Assembly (NCBI GenBank): GCA_018340805.1
Contig: JACMZG010001870.1
Span: forward strand, 21,622,659 to 21,686,658
DNA: 64,000 nt
Direction: 5' to 3'
DNA from: Microvelia longipes
Lineage: Eukaryota; Arthropoda; Insecta; Hemiptera; Veliidae
Part shown: positions 49,501 to 59,800 of the stretch, piece after piece
How positions within the stretch are numbered: position 1 is the stretch's first letter
Layout of the letters: the number at the start of each line of letters is the position of its first letter
Translations under genes and position numbers: made by a program
Notes under the pieces: generated by a model
What the model saw: only the letters and a program-made list of their open reading frames with translations
What the model was told of the DNA's origin: nothing
The model's database searches: none

Positions 49501-52292
49501 CTCTAAATTATGGGCTACATATTAATAATATGATTAATAAGGCAAGAAAATTATCAGGTTTTGTTTTAAGGTGGACGAGTAAATTCAAAAATTTAAATTC
49601 ATTTAAAATTCTTTTTGCATCTCTTGTAAGGCCAGTGTTGGAATACGGGTCTACTATATGGTCACCATACCTAGATACTCATATCCAACAAATTGAAACT
49701 GTACAGAATAAATTCCTTAAAATTTCTTTCTATAGATGTAACTTATCTAAGTCTAACTCAGTTCTCATGCCCCTTAAAACAAGACGGGAAATTCTAGATC
49801 TTTGCTTTCTTTATAAAATAGTTAACTATTTAGTTGATTGTCCTTACATTCTATCATTAATTCAATTTAAAGTTCCTATTAAAACTAGATCTCATGATAT
49901 TTTTGGTAAATCACATTACACCACTAACTATAGCTACCATAGTGCAATACCTAGGCTACATAGACTTGGTAATCAAGTATCTAGTCATGTTGACTTTTTC
50001 AATTGTGCAAATATTAATTTATTTAAAAAGAGGATGCTCAATGTTGTAATGACTTGATTGTTGAAATGACATCTTTCTCTTTATTCTTAATTTAATTTGT
50101 TATTATTATTTTTATAATTTATCCATTTGCACTCTTAATATACTTGCTTTCCTGTTGTAAAAAATTTTTTTTTTTTTTTTTTTTTTGAACTTTCTAAATC
50201 TCTTTATTGCCTGTTTTAAGTTTTTCACTTAATTACTACTTTTTTATTTGTTTTAATTATGTTTTTTTTTTCATTCTTATAAAATTAATATATGTATATA
50301 TGTGTGTGTATGTATGTATGTGTGTGTATGTATGTGTGTATATATATATGTCAGTATGTGTGTATATGTATGTATGTGAGTGTATATATGTATGTGTGTG
50401 TGTATATGTATATATATATTATTTATTAAAGATATGTAAATTTTTATGTTTTTTCTTATTACTAGGTTTTTTATCTCTCTTTTAGTTTGATTTTTTTTTC
50501 TTTTATTTCTATTTTTAGCAATTATTTCAGTTATAATCATGTTTCAATTTTTTTTTTCTTTCTCATTATTGTTTTTATACTTTTCATTTTAATATACTTT
50601 TATGTTTTGTTTTTTGGTCCAAGGACTGTGTATTGTTTAAATAAATATTATTGGATTATATCAATTCCATGCAAGACAGTATATAAAACCTCACATGACC
50701 ACTTGAGCTTTTTACAAATACATTACCTTTGATGAGCTTAAATAAAAGGACATTAAAGTTACAATTAAATCAAAGGACAATACTTTAATCCAAATGATAA
50801 ATACATATTATTAATATTTGTATGGTATCATTATTTGCATTCTTTCTTTTTTTGGTTTTATAATCACCATAAGATTAAATTGTTGAGCAACTTTATTAAT
50901 TTAATATTTGGTCCAAAGATACATTATAGTTTCAAAAAATAAAAATTTGTAAATTGATTAAATAAATTATTTTACTCCATGACTACTTTGTCACACTATT
51001 TTTCAGAGCACTCCATGCTAAATGGATTTATAAATATATTCATAAACAGCACCATGAATGGACAGCTCCGGTGGCTGTAACAGCCATTTATTGCCATCCT
51101 ATTGAACACATCTTTTCAAATCTAGTACCACCTTTCCTTGGCGTATTTATTCTCGGTTCTCATGTTTCTGTCGCCATGTTTTGGTTCTCCCTAGCTGTCT
51201 GTAACACACTAAACTCGCATTCAGGATATCATTTACCATTCTTCTTATCTCCTGAAAGCCACGATTTTCATCATCTTAAGTAAGTTTAAAATTGTGTAAA
51301 TGGTTGTTTGAAGCATCAAAACTTTTTAGACTAATTTATTTACCCTAATTTAAAATAACTTGGCACAAATACTGTCATTTTATGTTGAACAAATTTGTGC
51401 AATTCATCAATTTCTCTGCGCTCAAAGTTATTGCAAAACACATTTATCATTTTTTAAAAATTATATAAGTAACAAAAAGTTTTTGTTTGGCTTAAATTTG
51501 GAATGAATAAGCATTTAATTCATATGATAGAATTACACTTTAATGTCTAATTCTATTTTGATGCTAGATTTTTTGAAATATAGGAAAATCATTGTTTTAA
51601 AAAGTATTTGTTTATTTCTGACAGAATGCTCCTTTCTGTTGCTGCATTATCTCAAATACATTATAACTATTTTTTATTATATTATCTTCATTTTCCAAAG
51701 AGGTCACCCATTATTTATTAATTACACTGTCAAAGGAACATACCTTTAGTACTATTGATTTTTTAACCCCATAACTATTTTTTTAATTACCTTTGGGTTG
51801 CCCAGTACAGTTGTCTTTATAAAAATAATAAATGGCATTATTTTTGTATATGATTTTAAGTTGATATGTGTAATCAACTTGCAATTTTTTTTCTTTCGCC
51901 TTAATTTAAAAATAACTATGTTGCAACTATTTTTATTTCACTTTTGAAATTTATGTAAAATGATTATTATATAAATTGATAAAATGTGGAATTATATAAA
52001 AAAGTATACTTATATTTAAGTATATAATAATAAAAATTTTAATATGAATATGAAAATACTCATATTTTAAGACATAAAGCTATAGTAAAATTTAATATTT
52101 TACATTCTATTACTTTTTTATTTTAGATTTAACCAATGCTATGGTGTTCTTGGCATACTAGATTGGCTTCACGGTACAGATGATTTATTTAGATCATCAA
52201 AAGCTTATTTGAGGAATTCAACATTTTTCACATTGACTTCTGCTCATGAGTTGTATCCAGATGTTATTTCAGAGAAGAGAAAGAAGAAATAA
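38831..52292 (+). CDS. FAXDC2: FAXDC2-like fatty acid hydroxylase, copy A
   Basis: An ER membrane di-iron hydroxylase of the sterol desaturase/fatty acid hydroxylase superfamily. Exons: 38831-38991, 46957-47060, 47686-47831, 48833-49014, 51007-51279 and 52127-52292. GT/AG splice sites and phases all agree, giving 343 residues (human FAXDC2 has 333). Exon 1 encodes one hydrophobic helix ending TLTW, whose Trp codon is split TG|G. Exon 2 continues [18 protein letters not shown], close to human [18 protein letters not shown]. Iron-binding histidines are HRALH (197-201), HKQHHEW (210-216) and HDFHHLK (283-289), followed by [18 protein letters not shown] and a basic C-terminal KRKKK that may serve in ER retention. 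Intron 1 (8 kb) contains TOP3B. Intron 4 holds a LINE fragment. The substrate is unknown. Confidence 0.87.
39088..41637 (+). CDS. TOP3B: DNA topoisomerase 3-beta, intronless
   Basis: A type IA topoisomerase acting on single-stranded DNA and RNA, usually partnered with TDRD3. It has 849 residues and starts [14 protein letters not shown] at ATG 39088. The frame extends upstream only through a non-ATG codon. The Toprim metal site is [14 protein letters not shown] (113-126). [19 protein letters not shown] and [12 protein letters not shown] follow. The catalytic Tyr is at 334 in [47 protein letters not shown] and [11 protein letters not shown] are nearly identical to human. Cys-rich zinc-ribbon repeats occupy about 620-810, and a short basic RGRP tail ends [11 protein letters not shown], as in vertebrates. 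The gene lies wholly inside intron 1 of FAXDC2 copy A, on the same strand, 96 bases after that exon's donor. The absence of introns suggests an old retrocopy, though it is fully intact. Confidence 0.96.
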   Translation: MKSVLMVAEKPSLAASLASILSDGKSIGKKAGGNCQVHEWTGLFHNESVRFKMTSVCGHVMSLDFISKYNHWEKVDPVELFSCPTEKKEANPKLKMPYFLSQEARGCDYLILWLDCDKEGENICFEVINAVKGSMKRNPMNKDVTYRARFSAITEKEIKSAMMNLVSPNENEARSVDARQELDLRIGCAFTRFQTHFFNRKYGNLDSSLISYGPCQTPTLGFCVQKHDEIQTFKPEPFWILQVTVQTSDQKEVSVEWNRARCFEKDIALLFLQRVKSNTIAKVIDISSKPKVKNRPLALNTVELMRIGSSCLGMAPHYVMQLAEKLYTQGYISYPRTETTHYAESYDLSGTVKLLHRCSEWLPEIRQIVQEGISHPRKGHDAGDHPPITPMKAASRDDFDNEQWRIYEYITRHFIATVSKDCKYLDKVVTLTIGKEIFSSRDKTVIDPGFTKVMHWQEISKNDGMPVFSLGEECPIVEAKLGESQTSPPDYLTEAELITLMEKHGIGTDASIPVHINNICQRNYVTVGSGRKLIPTSLGIVLVHGYQKIDPELVLPTMRSAVEVQLNLIAQGHADFDAVLYHTVEIFKLKFLYFVKNIEGMDQLFEVSFSPLATSGKALSRCGKCRRYMKHIQTKPSRLHCNHCDETYNLPQNGNVRIYKELKCPLDDFELLSWSAGSKGKSYPLCPYCYNHPPFPDMKKGSGCNSCTHPNCPQALNNTGVSSCLECDGVLVLDSSSGPKWKLGCNRCDVIIHIFEDAHKIQPTPDTCNCGAQLVTVEYKPERSKLPNEATEMTDCLFCCNDFAPLVEKHRAVVTRPAVCKPRNRGRPKSKGKPRPAKDKMAQLDSYFV
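41693..41698 (+). terminator. Candidate TOP3B poly(A) signal
   Basis: AATAAA 56 bases after the TOP3B stop codon. Used in a transcript that keeps FAXDC2 intron 1, it would end the message before the other FAXDC2 exons. Confidence 0.5.
41700..45001. other. FAXDC2 intron 1, no further gene seen
   Basis: AT-rich intronic sequence. A short piece near 42985-43080 (TATATTCTGAGGACAAGTGA) resembles the tail of the 5S-module repeats. Nothing else is recognisable. Confidence 0.45.
45002..45105 (+). CDS. Candidate alternative first exon of the FAXDC2 locus
   Basis: ATG opens a 104-base exon starting [17 protein letters not shown], followed by a hydrophobic stretch LILFTYCI and a Trp codon split as TG|GTATGC, leaving phase 2. 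Exon 1 of copy A also ends with a hydrophobic helix and a Trp codon split TG|GT in phase 2, and both copy A exon 2 (46957) and copy B exon 2 (56840) begin with the completing G. A YY pair precedes the helix in both exons. Similarity beyond this is weak, so it is a hypothesis: an alternative first exon for copy A, or the missing first exon for copy B. Confidence 0.35.
45760..46240 (+). repeat. Composite dispersed repeat
   Basis: Collinear with 24880-25360: GGTTTTTGTCCTGTATCAGC, ACTAGTTTATATAAG, AATCGATAAAACTGGAACTA, GGTAATGACGTCACACATAC, AACAATAGGGTTTAGTACAT and CAGTTTCATTTCCATCTG. A (TA)n tract follows at 46242-46312. Confidence 0.6.
46333..46695. repeat. Long foldback with (TA)n core
   Basis: The left arm (46333-46473) contains CTACTGTCTACTATATGAGT, ATCTGACAACCATAA and GGGGGACTCACTGATCAAGA. 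The right arm (46567-46695) is its reverse complement, with a few differences. The centre is a (TA)n tract of about 75 bases plus GTGTGTGTGTGT. The right arm also carries the family phrase CTCCATGACCCCAGGATCAT. It ends 262 bases before FAXDC2 exon 2. Confidence 0.75.
47335..47395. repeat. LINE 3'-end-like fragment
   Basis: AAATAAATAACCATTTATTT then GCACATAATAATTATACAAG is close to 11040-11100 at the end of the RTE-like element, and to 58922-58955. It lies in FAXDC2 copy A intron 2. Confidence 0.4.
49178..49288. repeat. Foldback, arms about 48 bp
   Basis: The left arm contains TACATAGCTAGCTTTTAACC then TTAACAATCACC. The right arm contains GGTGATCGTTAAGGTCAAAA then TCTGGCTATGTA, its imperfect reverse complement. 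It has a 14-base spacer and lies in FAXDC2 copy A intron 4. The motif AG(C)TGGCTTT.AACC also appears in the larger foldback at 59 kb. Confidence 0.65.
49392..50057 (+). pseudogene. 5'-truncated LINE, reverse transcriptase C-terminus
   Basis: A 221-residue frame with the C-terminal pattern of Jockey/CR1-type LINE polymerases: [75 protein letters not shown] and [12 protein letters not shown]. The YxDD part is absent, so this is a 5'-truncated insertion. A long T run at 50166-50186 and a (TATG)n tract follow. It lies in FAXDC2 copy A intron 4, same strand. Confidence 0.8.
50287..50420. repeat. (TATG)n/(TG)n microsatellite
   Basis: Alternating TATG, TGTG and TATA units over about 130 bases. Open frames rich in Tyr/Val/Cys across it are artefacts. 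Confidence 0.85.
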
Positions 52293-54100
52293 AATTGTAT
52301 TTTTATAACTTTATTCACCATATTTGAAAAGCAGAATATCCAAGTTCAAAATTTGTTGGTTATTTTTATTTCTTATGGTTATTTCATAGATACTGGTGTC
52401 ATCTAATAATTATGTCTATTGTATGTATCAAGATAAATTTCTAATTAAAAAAACAACATTAACAATTTAATTTCACATATCAGTTATAATGAATATAATA
52501 TGAATATAATGATAAATGTTTATTTGGGAAGACTGATAGTTCTTTGTGAAATAGCCTTATTGAAAAGCAATATTGATTGAACTTGTAAACCAATCCACTG
52601 GTAAACAAAAATTAATTACTCCCAAATATACAGTTCTATGAGGAAAAACTTAAAATTTGACAACATTGTAAAAAACTATAGTAGAATAGATTAACAAGTG
52701 AATTGACTTTCCTAAAAAACTAGTGGGAGTTTTAAAAAATCATATTTAAAAAATGGGTGCTACTCTGTAATTTTCATAAGAATGTCATAATAAACAAAAC
52801 TTCCATGTTGTTTTATTTGCACCTGAAGGATAAAAATTGTCTGTTTTTGTTATTGTTGTGTATGAATTTCTGTCACACAAAGTAGCTTTTATTAATGATG
52901 GGCAACATAACATTGGCATAACCTCCTCTATGATTACAATAGTCACTTAAAGTAGCCCTAATGGCTAAAATTTACATCTTTTGACATTCGAAGTTGTATT
53001 AACAGCCCTAATCACTTGAGTAAAGTCACTTGTTGATTCTATTCTACTATTTTAAAAACTGAATTTTGACAACATTTATAAGAAAAATTACTGTAAAAAT
53101 GTATGATAAATATAATTTATCGAACAATACAATAAATTACAATTTCTTTATGTGTAAAAAGTATTTACAATTTGATTTTAGCGAATTCTCATTTGAGAAT
53201 GACACTTATTTACCTAAATCTTGCACTTTTGGTGTCACTAACATTCCTCTTTAATGAAGATAAATCTACTCTATTAAATAAACAAAGTAAATAAGAATTC
53301 TAAATTTTAAAAGTAATTTTTGCATGAAATAAATAAAATAAATAAATGCTTTTTAGTTTTGAGATTATAAATTTATAAACTGTATTGCAGATTGTATTTA
53401 CTTTTAATAAAGTCTGATCTAAAGTATCTAAATAATCATTATTATGTTATTCATGTTGATACTCTTACCTGAACAAATTGCTCAATAAATAGTTTTATAA
53501 TGTTCATTTTTGCTATAAATGAAAATTTGCAAAAAAAAACCTTAAGCACTAATTTAACTTCATTTTTTATACATAATACTTGGTTAAAATATATATTTAA
53601 TTGTTCAAAATAGTTTACTGAATCTGAATAGTATTTAAATATTTTATTTATAATCCAATAATTAGTAAGAAGCACAAAAAGATGTCTGTGATGTTTGTAA
53701 TAAAAATTGTTTTTTTCTTTTGTTATTTTTTATCAAAATATATTTGAGTGAATAACTGGTTGATACATGGTATTATTGTGTCGTTAACTACATGCAAGTG
53801 ACCTTCATCATATGTTATTAGTGTGACATTAAATAAAGACAAGTTTTGATGCTATGAATAAAGACTCAGTGAATTCATTTCTATGCATTTTATCATTAGT
53901 TAAAATTTGTGATATTTATTATCTTATTATTCATTAGTTTTTAATTAAAAACTTTTTAATGCAAAGAGAGTTAATAATATAAGTTAAGAGAAAGTTTATT
54001 GGGGATTCTGTGAGCTCCTAATCAGAAGATAACCCTAAAGATTGCTTAATTTGGTCTAAAGGATTTTATATCAAGATATGCGGTAATTACCTATTATTTT
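52293..54100. other. Between FAXDC2 copies A and B, no gene seen
   Basis: This should hold the 3' UTR of copy A. AATAAA overlaps the stop codon (52288-52293) and another lies at 52789-52794. I searched it for an ATG exon ending TG|GT in phase 2 to serve copy B and found none with an open frame. Confidence 0.45.
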
Positions 54101-54111
54101 ATCAGAATACA

Positions 54112-54270
<159 letters not shown>

Positions 54271-54344
54271 GAACTTGATATCTATTTATATATGGATATC
54301 AATAATATTTATCATAAAAGTGTTATTAAGATGTGAAACTATTT

Positions 54345-54461
54345 TTAGCGAATTTCCTTTGGAAATTCGGCTAATGGGATAGGCGTCATGGCGGAATTCG
54401 AACCTCGGACCACGACACAATCCGTTTCAGAGGTCCCTAATGACGAAAAAATACGTTTCGC

Positions 54462-54535
<74 letters not shown>

Positions 54536-54611
54536 ATATATGTGTGTATATATATATGTATGTATCTTTCCGTTCGAAAGATAGAGTGTTTACAAGAAAG
54601 TGCCAAAAAAT

Positions 54612-54692
<81 letters not shown>

Positions 54693-55170
54693 TATTATAT
54701 ATATATGTATTTCTAGACACTTTCTTGTAAACACTCTATCTTTCGAACGGATTAATATTTTTTAACCAAACTTGGTACAAAAATCAACCTTCGGGAGGAC
54801 ACGAACCCTATTGAAAACCAGGTTTTTGTGACGTCATTAACCCGGTTTGCTGAGTCAGCAAAATTTTCAAAAATCGGCAAAATTCAGGGTTAATATTTTT
54901 TGCCGCGAAAAACGTCAATATTTATGTTTTGTGAGACGCTGAATCGAATGAAACCGGTCCGAAGTCGATACGACCACTTTAAGTTACCAAAAAGTCGAAA
55001 AAACCACAAAAATTATAGAAAACCAAAATTACGGTCGTTAAAAATTAAATTTCGAGTAGGGTGTCGTTTTCAATGTTTTTTGGGCCTCTGAGTTGAGTAC
55101 CAGTGGTCCGGAGTCAATACGACCACTCAAACTCAGGGTACCTGGGTTCACATCCTGGAAGGGTCGATAA
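54345..55170. repeat. Dispersed repeat with terminal hairpin, interrupted
   Basis: Begins TTAGCGAATTTCCTTTGGAA then ATTCGGCTAATGGGATAGG, where CGAATTTCC and GGAAATTCG form a stem. A B-box-like GGTTCGAATTCC occurs on the minus strand near 54390-54406. After two (TA)n tracts the unit resumes with phrases shared with 5600-5990 (CCCTATTGAAAACCAGGTTT, TTGCTGAGTCAGCAAAATTT, CCGGTCCGAAGTCGATACGA) and ends near GGTACCTGGGTTCACATCCTGG. Confidence 0.6.
54570..54750. repeat. Perfect 33-bp inverted repeat around (TA)n
   Basis: CCGTTCGAAAGATAGAGTGT then TTACAAGAAAGTG at 54570-54602 is exactly matched in reverse complement at 54718-54750. The spacer is (TA)n, so the whole 181 bases can fold on itself. Confidence 0.9.
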
Positions 55171-55204
55171 TTTTTTATAGTTTTTTTACTTAATATAAGT
55201 TTAC

Positions 55205-55865
55205 AACTAGAAAATAATTCTGGCGCGGTGGTCCGCATGTCGGGCGAATTTCCTTTGGATGCGAGCCCTCAAACCCAGAGTACCTGGGTTCAAATCCTAA
55301 GGAAATGCGCATTACTATCCAGTTGGTTGTGCAAATTATGCCTCTAAAATTAGAAGTACGCACTATTATATGCTCTAGTTTAAAGCTTAGTTACTTATCT
55401 TTAAGCTTAGTCAGTTATCTTTAAAGGTTGTAGCGCATTTCCTTTGGAAAATACAGACAAAATGAGTTACGAGCAGTGCTTGACAATTGAGTAACTGCTT
55501 AGGTTCTAAAACATGAACTGAAACCACGCAATGGGCATGGTTCTTGCACAAGCAAGAAATGGGTTGTTTAGCACGGAAACACGCATTCTAAATGAAATTC
55601 GCCCGACAGCGGACCACTGCGCCGGAACTATTTATTTAGTAGTTGTAAACTTATATAATGTAAAAAGCACGGAAACACGCATCCAAAGGAAATTCGCCCG
55701 ACATGCGGACCACCGCGCCAGAATTATTTCTAGTTGTAAACTTATATTAGGTAAAAACGATACAAAAATTACTGTCCCTACTAGGATTTGAACCCAGGTA
55801 CTCTGGGTTTGAGTGCTCGCATCCAAAGGAAATTCGCCCGACATGCGGACCACCGCGCCAGAATT
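55205..55865. repeat. Inverted cluster of tRNA-like repeat heads
   Basis: The phrase GGCGCGGTGGTCCGCATG then TCGGGCGAATTTCCTTTGGA occurs once on the plus strand (55221-55260) and three times on the minus strand (about 55575-55625, 55672-55732 and 55815-55865), one copy slightly altered. Two copies are followed by ACTCAAACCCAGAGTACCTG then GGTTCAAATCC, an exact tRNA B box. CGGTGGTCCGCATG resembles an A box. The arrangement suggests a tRNA-promoter SINE present as partial, oppositely oriented copies. Confidence 0.6.
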
Positions 55866-56839
55866 TTTTTAATATTAATCTATTTTCAAAAGTAGAGTCC
55901 TTTGCCCTCTTGGCCACTCTGCAGTGTAAAAGTCAAAAACCATTATTTGAAATTGTGTATATCACTTGATGACATAAGAACTAATGCTGATATTTATTTT
56001 TTCCATGTGTTAACTTTACTAAGTGTAATTAGTTTCAATTCGACCAAATAACTTCTTCAGGTTTAGTGAACTTCTGAATTATTCCTCACCGATTGAATTG
56101 TAAGTGTTGGACATGTCCCATAAAAATGTCGAGTCAGAAAATCTACATAACAATAATATGTGTTTATATTCTTGATCTCCCCTCCTTTCAGGAAAACCAC
56201 ATCCCCCTCCATAAACCCAACCTCATTAGCTCATTTTTACTTTGGAAATTAGCTAATTAAAGAATTTAAGGTGTTTAGTGAATTGATTTAGTGTTCTTTT
56301 CTTTGTGATTCATTCAGGGAGAATCGGTGCAAAAGTAAGACACTAATTATTATACATATATTTATTTATTGAGATTTCTTATTATTTTTAAAATATTTGT
56401 GTTATCTTATTACATAATATCTTTGAAGTGATTGTAGTAAAAGTGGCAAATAATCTTCATCTGATATTTATTTAAAACATTTGACCTCTGTGTTATCAGT
56501 TTAGTATTACTCTAGTTGTGTTTTACCATCAACATGTTTTTTCTCACCCCATAAAATGATGTCTAATCAATCAGATCCTATAAGGTTACTTATATTTACT
56601 ATTTATTTATTTTATTGTATTTAAACTGTAAAAAAATACAAATTAAAATTGTTTAGTTAATCCAAGTTGAACATTTTGCAAACTGTATTTTTTTTCTACA
56701 TAAATCTAAATAAATATTTAGATTCTAAATATTATCTATATATTCTATACCTATATTATCTAAATAAATTAAAATAAATACTATATTATAATTAAAAAAA
56801 ATCAATTTCTACTCATTGGAATTACTTATTTAATTTCAG
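55866..56839. other. Upstream of FAXDC2 copy B, no gene seen
   Basis: Contains another end of the composite repeat family near 56180-56260 (CCTCCATAAACCCAACCTCA, TTAGCTCATTTTTACTTTGG). A 17-base segment flanked by CAG and GTAAGA near 56319-56335 could be a microexon in a phase that would join copy B exon 2, but it has no visible start codon. Confidence 0.35.
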
Positions 56840-59800
56840 GCAAATAAGAAATATTTGGTATGACTCAGGTGATTACTGGCAATCAAAATGGGATAGAGTG
56901 GTAGATGTTTGCGGAGAAGACCCATACATCTATTGGGTGCATGGTAATTATCTTTTTCAGCATTTTTGTTAATAAGTCCTTAATAGTTATTATTGCCACT
57001 CGTAGTATTTATTATCTATTTCACTGTTTTTATTCAATTGAAAAAATATTTATTTTCCCATTTCGAAATCCATAAATTCAAAGACTATTTATGCCTTTTT
57101 CAGCTCCTATGTTTGTGACATTTATTTTATATTGGTTTGTTGGTATGCTGTATACATTAATGGATATTTATTTAAAACCTGAAGTTTTGCGTAAATATAA
57201 AGTACAACCAGGCACTAATGAACCCATAGATCCAGTCAAATTTAAAAAGGTATGTTTCTAATGCTTAAATGGGCAATTTTGTATAATATATGTTGTGGGC
57301 AATTTAGAAAAATCAGGCATACGGCACAATGCCCAACTTGAGCGGGCTATATGGGAAACATCAGATTTCACAAATTGCCTGGGCATTGTGCATAACTCCT
57401 GTCTCCTGTTAGGCAATTTGGTCAAAACAAACCTTTTTCCAATTACATTACTTATATATTATTGTTTTTTAAACCTGCTATACATACAGCCACTTATGAC
57501 TTAGGATTAACTCTATGTTATAATATAACACATGGTTATCAGTTGACAGTGTGCAAAAAAATGCGAGGGAGCCAATGAGATTACTTGGCTCCCCGAGGTT
57601 AGAATGTTTACATCCTCAATTTCATATCAGGCCAACCTCATTGGTTCCTCAGCACTATTTTCCCACACTATTAACTGATTATAACCGTGTGCTATACTAT
57701 AATTATTTGATTAACTCTTCATATTTTTATTAATAATAAACATTTTTGGATAGGTTATAAGACAAGTGTTGTTTAATCAAATTGTGGTTTCCTACCCATT
57801 TGCTGTTAGTGGTTACAGCACTCTGGAATTGAGAGGATTTGCACCAATAAGACCGCTTCCAACATTTCATTGGCTAATATTTGAAATTTTCTGCATGGTT
57901 TTAATCAGAGAAATCGGATTTTATTATTCTCACAGGTAAAACAAGTTCTGATTTTCTTTTAAACTGGACAAGCCTAAATAAAAAAAAGCCTAAAAAGAGA
58001 AAGATTTTGCTGTTTGTTTTCCTAACAATATGAGTTGTAAATTTACTAATTGGATAAAATTTGGTATAGTGGTAAATCTAAACTTAACACAAATAATTGT
58101 GTCTGTGTAACTTAATTAAATGTAAATAGGGGAGATGTACAATTCTTGAGATGTATTTATTTACAAAACTTAGGATTAATTTATTTCTTTTAGTTCATTT
58201 GATTAACAGTAAAATAATCTTTTGCATTTCCAGGAGTCCTCCATACACATTCTGTCCTCCATACTCAATGCTGCTTAACTTAAGTTATCTGACAAAACCA
58301 TGGATATAATAACTGCATTTTGTTTAAATAAAACTTAGTATTTTTTGTATGTTCAACTAAATTAAATGATATTTAGATTTTATTATCAATCAATAAAATT
58401 TAATGCTGATTATAAATAAACTTAATGCATTTGTTGGTCTGATATAGGACTACATGGGTGCTAAATTTCAAATTAATTCTAACATTTATAGCATTCTTTG
58501 TGGTTTATGAATTTTTGCTTTTAATAATGATGTCAAGCACAACTAGACCTAAGTATTGATTTTAGATTACAGACTGATAACTTTGTGAAAACTACTCTGG
58601 GGTTTTTAAAAACTCCTGAAATAGATATTTTAAATAGTTCTGGACTTTTATAGCAAAAACAATGGTTTTTATTTATTAAAATGCCCATGGTATAAATAAG
58701 AATAAGTAAAAATTGAACTGCCATAGTAAATTTAATGCTTAGTAAGCAAATGAGAACAAAGTAATTAATTTCTTACCTCTCTCTATAATAAGAAGAGAAG
58801 ATGCATTGTAAAAGCAAAAACCTTTTACCTACTTTTTCTTCAAATATCCATGATTCAGCATCAATATACTGAAAATCGAAACACAAGTTGGTAGATGTAT
58901 GTATAGGTAGGTCCACTTAACTGTGAAATAAATAAACCATTTATTTGCCCATGTTACAATAAACATTTAACGATAGACTTAAATAAACTGATTTAATGAT
59001 TCAAAACGGTAGTGCTAGAGTAGTTCATCATATAATGATAAATAAAAGTGTTTATCCACTGAATTACTTTATTAAAAAACAAAGCTGGCTTTCAACCCCA
59101 AAAAGGTCGGTCATCATCAGTGCTGGTGCTGGTGAGATGAAGGAAAGGAAATAGAAGATTATTTAATAGATATTTTCATTGTTGAGACTGAATACAGACT
59201 CAACAATGAAAATATCTAATAAATAATCTTCTATTTCCTTTCCTTCATCTCACTGACACTGATGATGACCTTTTTTAGGTTGAAAGCCGGCTTTGTTTTT
59301 TAATAAAGTAATTAAGTGGAGGGACTTTTTTATTTATCATTATTCATTTAATGAAATTACTTAGTTTTCTTTCATTGTTAATTAGGTTACTTCATGCTAA
59401 ATGGATTTATAAATACATCCATAAACAGCACCATGAATGGACAGCTCCAGTTGCAGTAACCGCTGTCTACTGTCATCCTGTTGAACACATTTTCTCCAAC
59501 ATAATTCCTCCTTACCTTGGAATATTGATTTTTGGATCCCACCCTGTGACTGCATTGATATGGCTCTCTATAGTTATAGTTGAGACACTTAATTCTCACT
59601 GTGGATATCACTTCCCATTCTTTTTATCTCCTGAGATGCATGACTTTCACCATCTTAAGTAAGTTGACTTTCACCATTATACTTTAAAAAAGTAAGTAAA
59701 CTTTTTTAAAATTCATTAAAAATATACAAATTAAACAATGCAAAGTGCCCAGTGGCGGCGATAAGCATGATGCCCTGCCAGGGCAGACAACTAAAATGAT

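Noticed and set aside
55531..55791. Plus-strand 86-codon frame
   Set aside because: It runs through the inverted tRNA-like repeat heads and has no protein similarity I recognise.
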